Shown one piece after another: positions 54,340-64,000 of a stretch of 64,000 nucleotides of DNA (position 1 is the stretch's first letter; every line of letters begins with the position of its first letter). The position numbers were made by a program, and so were the translations under genes. The DNA is from Hygrocybe punicea. Taxonomy: Eukaryota > Basidiomycota > Agaricomycetes > Agaricales > Hygrophoraceae. The stretch is from the NCBI GenBank assembly GCA_963556145.1, contig OY744465.1, positions 1,364,001 to 1,428,000 on the forward strand, written 5' to 3'. The notes beneath the pieces were generated by a model. That model ran no database searches. It was not told the origin of the DNA and saw nothing but the letters and a program-made list of their open reading frames with translations.

Positions 54340-55255
54340 GCTTTTTTGAGTAAAGTAAATATCCCAAGGGATATTTTACATGTCCCATGGGCTGTTTCTG
54401 CAATAACAAAGGTATCCCAAGGGATATTTTATATGTCCCATGGGCTTTTTTGTGGTAAAGTAAATATCCCAAGGGATATTTTATGTGTCCCATGGGCTTT
54501 TTCTTGGGTAACATAAATATCCCAAGCAATATTTTTCATGTCCCATGGGCTGTTTCTGTAATAGTGAAAGTATCCCAAGGGTTGTTCTATGTCCCATGGG
54601 CTGTTTTCTAAGACAAGATAAGTATCCCATGGGATATTCTATATGTCCCATGGGCTTTTCTCAGGTAAAATAAATATCCCAAGGGATAAAATAAATATCC
54701 CAAGGAATAATATTACAGTCCCTAGGCCTTTTAATCTATGCACACAAATATTTCCATAATTTTACCTATTTTATTTACAATGTTATAGCCATATGGCTAT
54801 AGTAGACCTGCTTGAGATATTTATCCCAGGAAATATACATTCTCCCTGATGGTATTGTAATATGTCCCATGGGCTATATCTACGGTAGAATAAATGTCCC
54901 ATGGTATAATTTGAAGAAATGGAAACAGCCCATGGGATAAATCAACGGTAGAATAAATGTCCCATGGTATAATAGTAAGTATCCCATGGGACTTATCTAC
55001 AGTAGAATAAAGGTCCCATGGTATAATATGAACAAATGGAAATGTCCCATGGGATATATTGATGGTAGAATAAATGTCCCATGGTATAATATGAACAAAT
55101 GAAAACATCCCATGGGCTATATCCACGGTAGAATAAATGTCCCGTGGTATAAGTTCAATATAATGGAAGCATCCCATGGAACACATTTACATCCCATGGG
55201 AAATATTCATGGTCAAATAAATGTCCTATAGTATATTTCCTCAAAATCAAAGTAT
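54340..55255. repeat. TCCCATGGGA palindromic-word array, copy 2
   Basis: Units of about 60-65 bp: in the left half AAATATCCCAAGGGATATTTT alternates with TGTCCCATGGGCT. In the right half CCCATGGGATA alternates with GGTAGAATAAATGTCCCATGG. The 10 bp palindrome TCCCATGGGA recurs many times. The right part is the inverted copy of 42955-43180. Frames across it (for example 54821-55186) are repeat-derived. Confidence 0.85.
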
Positions 55256-55264
55256 GATGGTGGA

Positions 55265-55610
55265 ATAGTCACTCAATCCGCACCCAACACAATAAGATCA
55301 TGCCATCTGGACATGTTCCTCTCAACGCTCTCAGATACCCTCAGTTGTACGGTGGACTCAAATGCCTTATTGAAGTTACACTGCAAGCCATCCAGCACCT
55401 TCGTGCATACCTTGAAGAGGAAGTGGGGCCCTGAAGCACCCATCTTGACTGGGTCAGTCAGGATTTTGCAGTCACGGCTGTGGATGTCCACAAATCTATT
55501 GGAGTGCCGGTGATCACTTTTGCAAATTCGTGGCATGTATTTTTACAGATGTCGCTTGTAATCGAAATGCTTCCGGAGATGTAGCTTAGTCTTATACCTC
55601 TACTCCGAGT
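55265..55610. other. Possible gene fragment, unrecognised
   Basis: One plus-strand frame reads like protein with a single stop (QLYGGLKCLIEVTLQAIQHL, later GVPVITFANSWHVFLQM). The minus strand is also open at 55273-55536. I cannot tell which, if either, is real and recognise no family. Confidence 0.25.
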
Positions 55611-56368
55611 CTGTACGATGTGTATCTCGAATGTTGGAATGTAATCTTTTTTTGTTGTGTGCACGTGTTTTGTTCAACTTTCTTTCGTGTCCGAGTCTTT
55701 CATTCTATCAGTGAGTCTTCTCTCATTGTGCCCGATGCAGAGTCTGCAGACATGGGGTGATACTACGGTTTGCAAAAGGTGCATTAATTGTCATCCTGAT
55801 TTATAGCCATGTCCGCTAACCCCCCCCGTTTTTTTTTTCATTCAGCTTGTCATTTTTTCAACCTATGTTCTCACACCTGCCACACCCTCCCACATCCTCC
55901 TATGCCCTCCCACACTCTTCCATGCATTCCTGCACCTTAAAACATTCTCACACCTCTCACAAACCATTCTCCAACCCTCGCACCATTCAACACCTTCCCG
56001 TGCCCTCCCAAGTCCTCTGGCACCTTTCACCCTCCCACAACACCCCACACCCCCACAACATCCCCCCGCACCCTCCTGCAACACCCTGCACCCTCCCACG
56101 ACATCCCGTGCCCTCCCACAAACCCCCGCGCCCTCCTGCACCCTCCCGCACTTCTCACACCTTCCGACAACCCCCCGCATCCCCCTGCACCGTCCCACAA
56201 TGCCCTGCACGCCTCCGACAACACCCTGACCCCTCCGACAATGCTGTACCCCTCTGACAATGTGCTGTGCCCTCCCGCAGCACCCCGCGCCTTCCAGGTC
56301 CTCCCGCACCCTCCCACAGCTCTCTCGCACCCTCTCACGTCCTTTCCTGCACCCCCCATGCTCTCACT

Positions 56369-58370
56369 CATCAGGAAAAACACTATAGCTCTGAGACACT
56401 CTAAGAGTGTGTTAGAGTGTGTCAGAGTGTGTCAGAGTGCTCAGAGCACCAGAGTTCTCAGAGTGACCTGGGATGGTCTGAAAGCACAGTGGCTGACTAT
56501 TTTGCATTGAGAGCATCCTGAGACACTCTGAAATACTCTGAGGGCAGTCCTCAGAGTGTCAGAAAGAGCTCTGGAGCTCTGGGAACTTATTGAATTATTG
56601 GTCTTCTGCAGTGCTCTACAATGTGCTTATTACCCGGAAAGCTGAGATATTCATTCACAAAGTAACAAGAGGATGTTCAAATGCTCTGAATATTATTAAA
56701 AATGCGAATAATATAATTCTAATTAATCTCAGTTATATTTGATATACAGAAATATTAACTATCAATTATTAAATAACACTTCATTCTAAAATTAATTATC
56801 AATGACAATATAGCTGGTTGACTTACAAAGCAACCTTAAGTTAAGTGAGTCAGATAAGCAAAGCATGCCAAGTTATATAGTGTTTGAAGATGTGCACGGA
56901 CCATTTGTCTGTGTTTGATAGAAATGCATGCCAAACATTGCCAATGTAGCGGTAAGGTGTTCAAAAAAGGCAATCATTTTATCGCCATAAAATAGACACC
57001 TTTTTAGGACATAGTTTTCAAGAGTCCCCAGGTTAGTGATGCCAAATGGAACTGATCCAACCCCAGTTAAAACTGCAAACCACAACCTCTATTTAGCTAG
57101 GTAGATACTGAAATATATATTTTCATGTATGAAATCGCGTGAACTTATATCACGTAACCTTACTGTAATCATAGATGCGAAACGTAGATGCAAGACATAG
57201 ACATGAAACATCGACTCAACATACTCAGCAACCCTCAGAAACAAGGTAAGTACTTCTTTTTTTCACTACTTATCCATTTCAACTTCTCTATTTTAGCTAC
57301 AACCACAATTGCAACGCAACAAAACCTGGTACCATAATACATCAAAACTTGCATGCAACAACACAACAACAACAATATCGATGCAACCATGATGGAAAAG
57401 ATGCAGCAGGCAGTGGTGCACCCACTCCTGCTGCTATTGGTAAGTTTTTACTCAGTTCATTTATTTTATTTTACTAACAGCGCTGTTAAAACCCAAAATG
57501 CAAAATGCCAGCGCCAACATCAATGCCAATGCTGACATCCACACCGGCATCAACATCCATGCCAATGACAACAGCCACACCCACACCCACATCATTGCCA
57601 ATGCCCATACCAACACCATTGCCCACGGCCACACCAACACACCCCTCTTGCCAACACCATGCCAAACACCCCACCAACACCATCAGATCACAGCTCGCCA
57701 CACCCAAACACCTCACGGAAGTGCACTGCGATATCAATTGATGTCAGCATTGTACCCGTGAGGTACCAGGGTGTGGATGGGATGGGCAGGTGTTCGTGTA
57801 CACACCAACTAACATGAACAGACAGACAGCAATGACCATGGTAGTCAGGTTACAGATGGGGCGGGCAGGCATTCATATGCCTGTCCATCTCTATTTTATA
57901 TTATGTTTACTTACACTGACAATCTTGCCCATTGGAACAATGGCAAGGGCTCATGGGCTGCTGCGCTGTTGCAAAACAAACCAGCCATGTCAATTGATGT
58001 ATGCTGGGTGCTTGCAACAACATTGGGCATGCACTGGCTCTGACAAACCAGGGAGACCATAGGTTTGAACTGACAGGTATGGGTAACCAGGGGACCACAG
58101 CTCAGAATGGACAGGTACGGGTTATACCCATTATATGTGCAGGTTCAGCAGGTACAGGTGCGGTGTTGGCCATGTCACGAACCCATGGTCAACCCTATTA
58201 GTACTGTGGGTACAGGTGCAGTGTCCAGAATGTATTCTCTAACATGTAAACTCTATGGGACTCTGAGGTAGTCTGCAGCACTCTCAGACACTCTCAGACA
58301 CTCCTGTGACACCCTGGGAAAATGCAACATTCCCAGGATAACATGAGAGCCAAAGTGTTTTTCCTGATGG
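56369..58370. mobile_element. Non-autonomous element with CATCAGGAAAAACACT ends and CTCTGAGACACTC words
   Basis: The left end CATCAGGAAAAACACT (56369-56384) is mirrored at 58354-58369. Next to the left end are repeated AGAGTGTGTCAGAGTGCTC words, and next to the right end CACTCTCAGACACTC. The inside holds a spliced core (introns about 57246-57296 and 57450-57480, box GGTGCACCCACTCC at 57414) and, to 58197, a right end of the GGTCAACCCTA type, so it is itself composite. No target duplication could be fixed because the host site is a minisatellite. Confidence 0.6.
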
Positions 58371-58397
58371 CCACACACCCTCCCATGCTCTCCTGCA

Positions 58398-59138
58398 TAG
58401 TGATGGATAGGTTTGGTTCTGAACCAAACCAAACCAAACCTGAAATAGGTTCAGGTTCAAGCTGAAGCCTGAACTGAACTGGAGGTTCAGTTCAAGGTTC
58501 AGGCAGGGGGGAAATTCTGTGAATCTGGTTCGAACTGGTTCGAACCAGAACCTAAACTTCAACAAATATGATATAATTTTGCCTAATTTTCGGAAGAAAC
58601 ATGATTACTTTTCTCTTGTTGTAGCTAACAACTTCCTGTTAAATCCTGCCACTCTCCTTCAGGGGGTTTGAGCCCTGGATTTGTCAGGGATAAGTTGGTA
58701 TAAGTTGTATAATATCTGAGGATTATGCCAAGGTAAGCCTCAAGTATGTGTGATGCATTATATTATCATTATTTTTAAGTACTACACCTGCAATATTGAA
58801 GCTGATAAGCTTAATTTCTTTATCATTTTAGCTTTAAGTGATACAAATGTACAGTAATACAGACAATTTGCTGCTAAAGGAACCTTTGTTCATGCTATAT
58901 AACTACAAGGCATAAAATAAAGGCCTTTATACTGAATAAAAATGTAATCTAGCCCTATGATACACTTACAAGTTTGGTTCAGGGTTCAGATCAGGGTGAA
59001 CCTGAACTGAACCTGTTTGAACCTGAACCTAAGGTTTAGTTCAAGGTTCAGCATATTGACTGAACTGAACCTTAGGTTCAGTTCAAGGTTCAGATTTTTT
59101 TGGCCTGAACTGGACCGAACCGAACCTGTCCATCACTC
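58398..59138. mobile_element. hAT-like non-autonomous element, GGTTCAG-word family, copy B (741 bp)
   Basis: Ends TAGTGATGG and CCATCACTC (one base from a perfect repeat). A perfect 8 bp duplication CTCCTGCA lies at 58390-58397 and 59139-59146. Subterminal GGTTCAG/CTGAACC/GGTTCGAACC words as in copy A at 27697-28528. The middle differs from copy A and is AT-rich without a gene. Inserted in the minisatellite of the GA-rich element. Confidence 0.92.
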
Positions 59139-59515
59139 CTCCTGCATCCCCAATGCTCTCCTTCACCCTCCCATGCTCTCCCCCACCCTTCCATGCTCTC
59201 CTCCACCCTCCCACACTCTCCACCACCCACCTTTGCCCTTCCGCACCCTCCTATACCATACTTCCCCCCCTCTGCACCCACCTTATAATAGAACTCCCCC
59301 AACTGTACCTAATTAGTTGCTTAAAATGGTCATACCTTTGTTCCCGTCACGCTGTGAATTTGAGCTCTGTTGATAAATAGATTCTTATAAGATTATATTG
59401 ATACTACTATGGGTACTAGTACTACAAGGCACTTATAATGACATTGTCAGTCAGACAATTAGAAACGTGATCTTCTGATGAAATTGAACCGTGACCATTT
59501 GGTCTACCGTATTAG

Positions 59516-59780
59516 TCACATTTAGCTGATCCTTCAAAATGTGAACATGAAAGCCCAATCAGCAAATCCACAAATGCTGTACGAACAAATCTAGTTGTAT
59601 TGGAATGCAATCTATCTTGGGCAGGCTATACAGTGGGTATATACAAGTGGAAATGTTGATGCAGTGGCAAGGCCAGAAAATGAGGGAGACGTAAACGGCA
59701 GGTACGGAACAGTTGGCAATGATGAGGGAGACGTAAACGGCAGGTACGGAACAATTGGCAATGAAGAGAGAAAAAATACA
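59516..59780. repeat. Spacer with a 42 bp tandem duplication
   Basis: Two and a part copies of ATGAGGGAGACGTAAACGGC... lie at about 59677-59765. The remainder shows nothing notable. It lies downstream of the stop of the minus-strand gene that follows. Confidence 0.5.
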
Positions 59781-60634
59781 TCACCCCTCAGTCAACCAAG
59801 TTCGTACTTTATGTTTCCTCATGGCTATGGGATCACCTGCAGCAATGCCGAAGTTGTCGTTGTAAAAGATAACTAGCTGGAGAATGTCCATGTGTTGGTA
59901 GGCATCAATCTCCGGGTTCCAGAAAGGAGGGACGGCACCAAGGGGTGCTTGAGGTTGGAACGCTTGTGCAGCTGGGGGGAGTTGCGGTTGCCCGATTATG
60001 ACTAAGGCTAAGGCGTGACCATCACCTGGAATCTGATAATATCAAAGATGAAATGAACTCTACAGGCTCAGGATGCAAGAGAAGTTAAAAAACTAACATA
60101 TTTCTGAAGAGGCCTCAATGGGTTAATATTGATATAGCGAATATTGCGTGCCAAGATACGGTTATTTGCAGTTGCAGCATCGAGGCGATCAAAGCGAGCC
60201 CCGAATAGATTCAACTGCTGTTGGAGAAAAGCGCCAACACCCGGCGCTAAGCCAAATTCTAGTGAGGAATCTGAAGAGTCATTGGTCAAATTCCATGGAT
60301 TTAAAACATGATTATGATCTTACGTGTTTCCCTTAAAAGATGTGCGCGATTTTTGGCTGTCTCAATGACGGGGTTCATAATTACACCAGGTAGATGACCT
60401 GGCTGAGATTCAGACATTGCGCATGAATGATACACTGAATTTAGTCTCACTTCTGGACCGCGAAAGAATCTCCACAGCGTTCTCAGCTTCCACAGCTGCC
60501 ACTGGGTCAATCGGAGCACCAGCAGCCTTGGATGAGAATACCCCTTGTAATGCTTGAACGCCGTTGATATTCACGTCATTGGCAAAGGCTGGGTGGTTTT
60601 GTGCGATACTCGGGATGTTGTGGGGATAGTTCAT
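59781..60634 (-). CDS. Intact small four-exon gene, unknown, TE-associated type
   Basis: Minus strand from MNYPHNIPSIAQNHPAF at 60634. Introns of ordinary size (about 60405-60450, 60275-60325 and 60025-60095) join PGHLPGVIMNPVIETAKN, LEFGLAPGVGAFLQQQLNLF and IRYININPLRPLQK to a final exon. That exon has ALVIIGQPQLPPAAQAF, WNPEIDAYQHMDILQLVIFY and HKVRTWLTEG, with the stop at 59781-59783. All exons are open. The coiled-coil-like centre and the 'N-PL-L-K' segment suggest kinship with Mug135-like proteins of mushrooms, but I am not sure. No enzymatic motif. Confidence 0.6.
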
Positions 60635-60639
60635 CGTTG

Positions 60640-61660
60640 GTTGAGAAAAGCGTAACGTTATTCAACAACGAGACAACGGGCCAGGTTAATTTTGTTTCAT
60701 TTGTATTACTAACTAATCCAACAATGTTTTTAGGTCCTTTTTTCTGGCATCCACGCCAAACGAATGCACCAACGGCCCCGCTTAGCAAACCACAACAAGA
60801 CGCGCGACCAGCCCGGACTCAGACGACCACGATACACGGGAACGGCAAACGGCGAACGCGACGGGGGCGCAGAAGAGGAGAAAGGCGACGACAAGGACGG
60901 CCAGGACGATGAGGACGGCAAAAACGACGAGGGCGGAAACGACGAGGAGGACCACCACGATGGAGAATGAGGAGACGAATCCGAGATGCACCGGGCGTGG
61001 GTAGGTGCGCCCGCCCTAGTAAGTTTTTTTTTGTTATCTATATTTACTGACTACTGCCGATCCCGAGCCACTCCTGCCACCACTCATCCTCACGCGTGGA
61101 CCCAGCAGCAACGGCAGCAACGACGGCGACAGCAGCAGCAGCAGCAGCGATGGCAGCAGCGGCAGAGCAGCAAAGTGACGAGGACGGCGGGGACAGAGAC
61201 AACGATGAACGACGATGGGGACTACAACGACGATGGGGACCACAACGACGATGGGGACCACAACGACGATGGGGACCACAACGACGATGGGGACGACGAC
61301 GACGACGGGGACAGGGACGACGAGGAGCAGCAGCAACGGCAGTGGCAACAACAGCAACAACAGCCGCGGCAACAGCAGCAGCACGGAGGCCAACAACGAC
61401 GGCAAGGATGGCGAGCAGAGGGACGAGGACCATGACCATGAGGGCGGCGACAACGAGGACGGCGTAAACGAGGGCGGAGGGCAGGGGCACCAGGGCAACA
61501 CCGGCGACAACACGGAGACGAGGATGGGGACGACGGGGACGGGGACGACGAGGACGGGAACGACGAGGAAGGGGGGGCTGATGCGGGGGCAATGGTATGT
61601 AGTCTGTTCTCCCCTTTCCCCCTCTCCCCCTTGCTCCGATCTGCTTTTATTCGATTTGCA
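60640..61660 (+). mobile_element. GAC-rich spliced-core element, copy 2
   Basis: An exon-like CAACGAGACAACGGGCCAG is followed by an intron (60683-60733, TTTTTAG acceptor). Then come purine-rich words (60830-60965), a GGTGCGCCCGCC box with a GTAAGT donor near 61019, a second intron-like T-rich tract, and a second GAC-rich block. That block has five to six units of the 18 bp ACGACGATGGGGACCACA (about 61205-61300). CACCAGGGCAACACCGG near 61487 matches copy 1. Frames on both strands are low complexity. Confidence 0.45.
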
Positions 61661-63698
61661 TTTCCCCACTAAACAGGCGAACTATCTTAAGGCTGAACGA
61701 TCGCGTGCAATTCTTCCTGGATACCTACATGGTCATTGATTCCACCCATTGTCACTGCGAATCTGACACGGTCCTACACAGATTCAAGCATTAACAGAGT
61801 CTGCGCAGCTCAACATCGAAAACTTTGGTCGACCTCGAGTGCTGGTTTCAGACCAAGTTACACTAATTGCAAATCTCCCCGAAAGTGTTCAGTGTGATCT
61901 CATTTCACAACCGGATGGGTCACGAGCGTCAGTCATGCAGGACCGGGTATTGTCTTGGCAGCGGGATATCCCTGCTCAGACAAATACAATTTTTTCGACG
62001 GTTCATCGTGTGTGTTCTCGCCGGTCCAATGTTGGCAAAGCTAAATCATTCACAGCTCCATCGCACGTTGCCTCGGATGAGGAAACCTACCAAGAGCGTG
62101 ATCTCACGACTTACCCTGTAACCGACATTGGTATGTTTGGCTCGTGTCATAGCTTGTGGACTAATCTTCGCAAAGAGCGTCCGAAGGCAGCTCAACAGCG
62201 TCCCACTAATTATCACAGGGATTCTCTGTTCTCCGAAGCTGGTGACAGTCATACCCTCGGTACATCAGGACTTCATGGGCCACATGTAGCGTTTGTTCCC
62301 CCGGGTCACCAATCCAGATGGCAACAGCATTTGTATCAGCCTCACGTCATTTCCTGTCGTGCGTTCAGATGCTGACTGGACACTCGTAAAGTTAATTTGT
62401 ACCCTTAGAACCTCTTCCAACGGCCACCCTCACGGTTTCCCCAGCTCCTGCGCAACACGATCCAAGCCCTCAGCTATCCAGTAAGAGTACACGAGATGCC
62501 TACGACTCCTTCAAATCTATATAGTCTAAGGTGTTGAAACAACAGGTAACCAACAGTGCTGGGATTTCTGCTTTATGAGATGGACTGTGGTCGCACTCTG
62601 CTGCCGGATACTTGCCATTGTGCGATTCACCGGCTGATCTGGTTTCCATGTCGCTTCCTCGTCTGCATCGGTGATTGTGTTGGAATGGCAAGGTACCTTC
62701 GCCGGAACGAAAGTGCGTGACAGTCACCAGCTCTTGCTAACTCTAAATATCACTTCTCAGATGTAAACCTCTGTTGGTCGTACAGAGACCCAGGCTCCCC
62801 TTGCGACTCCGATCGTGGTCCTTACCTCATGGAGGAAGGGGAAGCAGCCTGTTGTACCATGTTCGCTTTCCGTGGTTGTCCGCTCTGTCAGCAGAATCAA
62901 TGCATGGATGAAACTCCAGGATGGGGAGTGTTTTGTGGTGGTATTTTTTACGTTGTGTTCGCATTTCTTTGCCATATGACCTGTCTAGTTCTCTTGGTTA
63001 CAGCTTTCATCTTGAGTAAACTCCTTCAAATAATGTGTACCGGCGATTGTGATTGAATACACTTGTACTCGTATCCGTAATATGTATACTTTCCCACCCA
63101 CTGCCCATTGTCCATGGCCAACGATGAGTGCATGCACCGCCCCCCAGTGTTGAGCGACGAAGTCGTTATGTTGGTCCCGTTGCAGATTTGGCAGTCCTTA
63201 ATTGTCGTCCCGTGGTACCCATCAAACTAGCGGTAAATTTCTCATTCAAAGTCTGATTGTCCCCCTCGTATCACCTTTTATCCATTCGTTGGACAATCGA
63301 TGATTGGGTGCCTTCTGCCGACGGTCGAATCAAAGAAACAGCAAAAGATTGGTTATCTCTCGCGCGCTAGTGCAGGTTTCTTATAATGTGCATATCACAT
63401 CGACTAGAAAAAGCGGTTAAGACGGGACAACGTAGTGGAGTGGTCTTCAACATCTCTCATAATTCGGCGCAAGCCAACCGAGATGACTTTAACATTGTAA
63501 ACTCTCTCGGGAACAATCTGAGAGCAGGAGATGAGGTAAGTAAATGATAAAACCGACACATAATTTCCTGGTGAACAAACTGGAACTTCGAAAAGGTAGT
63601 GATACAATTTTGGGGCATAATGAAATCTTTGTCGACCGCCGGGCATTGCCTTTACTCGGAAGTCAAATACAGGTAAAACGGGGTGACTGACCAAAGCT
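61661..63698. other. No recognisable gene
   Basis: Unique-looking sequence without the repeat words seen elsewhere. The frame 61839-62375 (+) and a Cys-rich frame with a hydrophobic stretch at 62829-63056 (+, FYVVFAFLCHMTCLVLLV) are open but carry no motif I know and lack splice support. A minus-strand frame at 63404-63811 overlaps the lectin-like gene and is probably its shadow. Possibly host intergenic and 3' flanking sequence. Confidence 0.4.
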
Positions 63699-64000
63699 TC
63701 ACGCCATTGGCGTAAAAGTCCAATGCTGGCCAGAATGGTCTCCATCTCCCAAAAACGGCACCTTTGTGTCACTGTAAACATCCAAATGCAACCCACTCCC
63801 CGAATACTCATTTGTCAACCGGAATGTCCCATCACCCCATGGGGTGATGGTCCAGATCTGGCCCGAGTAGTTCCCTGCATCTGCTAAGTGCGGCTTTGTC
63901 TTGTCGTTGCCATATACGTCAAGGCGCTTGTTGGGGCCAAGGAACTGTGTATGGAGTGTGTACTTGGAGGAAGAATGACTCGACTCCAGCTGCCAGTATT
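63699..64000 (-). CDS. Beta-trefoil (ricin-B-like) lectin domain protein, 3' end only
   Basis: On the minus strand the frame is open from the right edge to a stop at 63699-63701. It includes GPNKRLDVYGNDKTKP, SGQIWTITPWGDGTFRLTNE and GSGLHLDVYSD followed by QHWTFTPMA. The repeated L-D-V-Y and Q-x-W motifs are those of ricin-B-type beta-trefoil carbohydrate-binding repeats. Only about 100 residues are visible, so what precedes the domain is unknown. This is a sugar-binding fold common in fungi; nothing here indicates a toxin catalytic chain. A perfect 22 bp palindrome (63829-63850, CCATCACCCCA and its complement) lies within the coding sequence. Confidence 0.65.
   Translation of the reverse strand, partial: YWQLESSHSSSKYTLHTQFLGPNKRLDVYGNDKTKPHLADAGNYSGQIWTITPWGDGTFRLTNEYSGSGLHLDVYSDTKVPFLGDGDHSGQHWTFTPMA

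Larger units (their letters stand above)
55615..59515 (-). mobile_element. GA-rich minisatellite element, copy 2 (inverted), with two insertions
   Basis: Reverse complement of 38645-42055 without its LTR element. The far end matches at 55615-55760 and the minisatellite (here C/T-rich, CACCCTCCCACAACA units) at 55850-56368. The array resumes at 58371-58397 and 59139-59290, followed by the GGTCTACCGTA end near 59510. A TIR element (56369-58370) and a hAT-like element (58398-59138) sit inside the array. It supplies the empty site for the LTR insertion in copy 1. Confidence 0.65.

Noticed and set aside
63829..63850. 22 bp perfect palindrome ending CCATCAC/GTGATGG like the hAT ends
   Set aside because: It lies inside an open lectin-domain frame with no subterminal words or duplication, so it is probably a coding coincidence.
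63699..64000. Ricin-like toxin gene
   Set aside because: Only a sugar-binding beta-trefoil domain is visible; such domains occur in many non-toxic fungal proteins, and no catalytic chain is in the window.

Overview
The window looks like a piece of an Agaricomycete (mushroom-forming basidiomycete) nuclear genome. The reasons are short GT-AG introns of about 45-60 bp in every readable gene, a chromodomain Ty3/gypsy element, a Plavaka-type transposase, a DUF6589 protein, a fungal alpha-type kinase, and many non-autonomous elements with short tandem words at their ends. Almost nothing is ordinary host gene space. It is a nested transposable-element cluster with one 100-N assembly gap (52506-52605). 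I see no rRNA, tRNA or CRISPR.

Layout. 1-1880: a ~150 bp satellite that runs off the left edge. 2415-16957: an ~850 bp palindromic foldback element split by a tandem dimer of one gypsy retrotransposon (LTR-internal-LTR-internal-LTR, 3015-16700, period exactly 6562 bp, 5 bp target duplication CAAGT). 18571-19253: a second foldback element. 19322-24999: a two-gene DNA transposon (RecQ-like helicase rightward, DUF6589 protein leftward, ~185-195 bp terminal inverted repeats, ATGGT duplication). 25475-28837: a composite of minisatellite and two hAT-like non-autonomous elements. 29148-33296: a dead Plavaka transposase gene carrying a hAT-like insertion. 33412-37071: two small multi-exon genes, one broken by another hAT-like copy. 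38645-42055: a GA-rich repeat element carrying a small LTR element. 43227-49028: a second two-gene DNA transposon (alpha-kinase rightward, DDE integrase-type transposase leftward, CATTTC duplication). 49124-50522: a 44 bp minisatellite. 51900-63700: further non-autonomous elements, foldbacks, an inverted second copy of the GA-rich element, and one intact small gene (59781-60634). 63699-64000: the end of a beta-trefoil (ricin-B-like) lectin domain gene, the best candidate for a true host gene.

How the parts work. The gypsy element encodes Gag and, by a predicted -1 frameshift at GGGTTTT, Gag-Pol. Pol runs protease, RT, RNase H, integrase, chromodomain, and then a C-terminal segment that resembles an ASCH/EVE (PUA-like) domain, which I regard as the most unusual protein feature here. 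An 11-nt match between the LTR and the primer-binding site predicts Tf1-type self-priming. The two large DNA transposons share one plan: a non-transposase enzyme gene (helicase or alpha-kinase) enters from the left end and the presumed transposase gene enters from the right end, meeting tail to tail. The small elements share another plan: hAT-like ends with 8 bp duplications, subterminal regions built from one repeated short word per family, and in several a spliced-looking core with a GGTGGTGCRCCCACC box. All domain names come from reading motifs by eye; no search was run.
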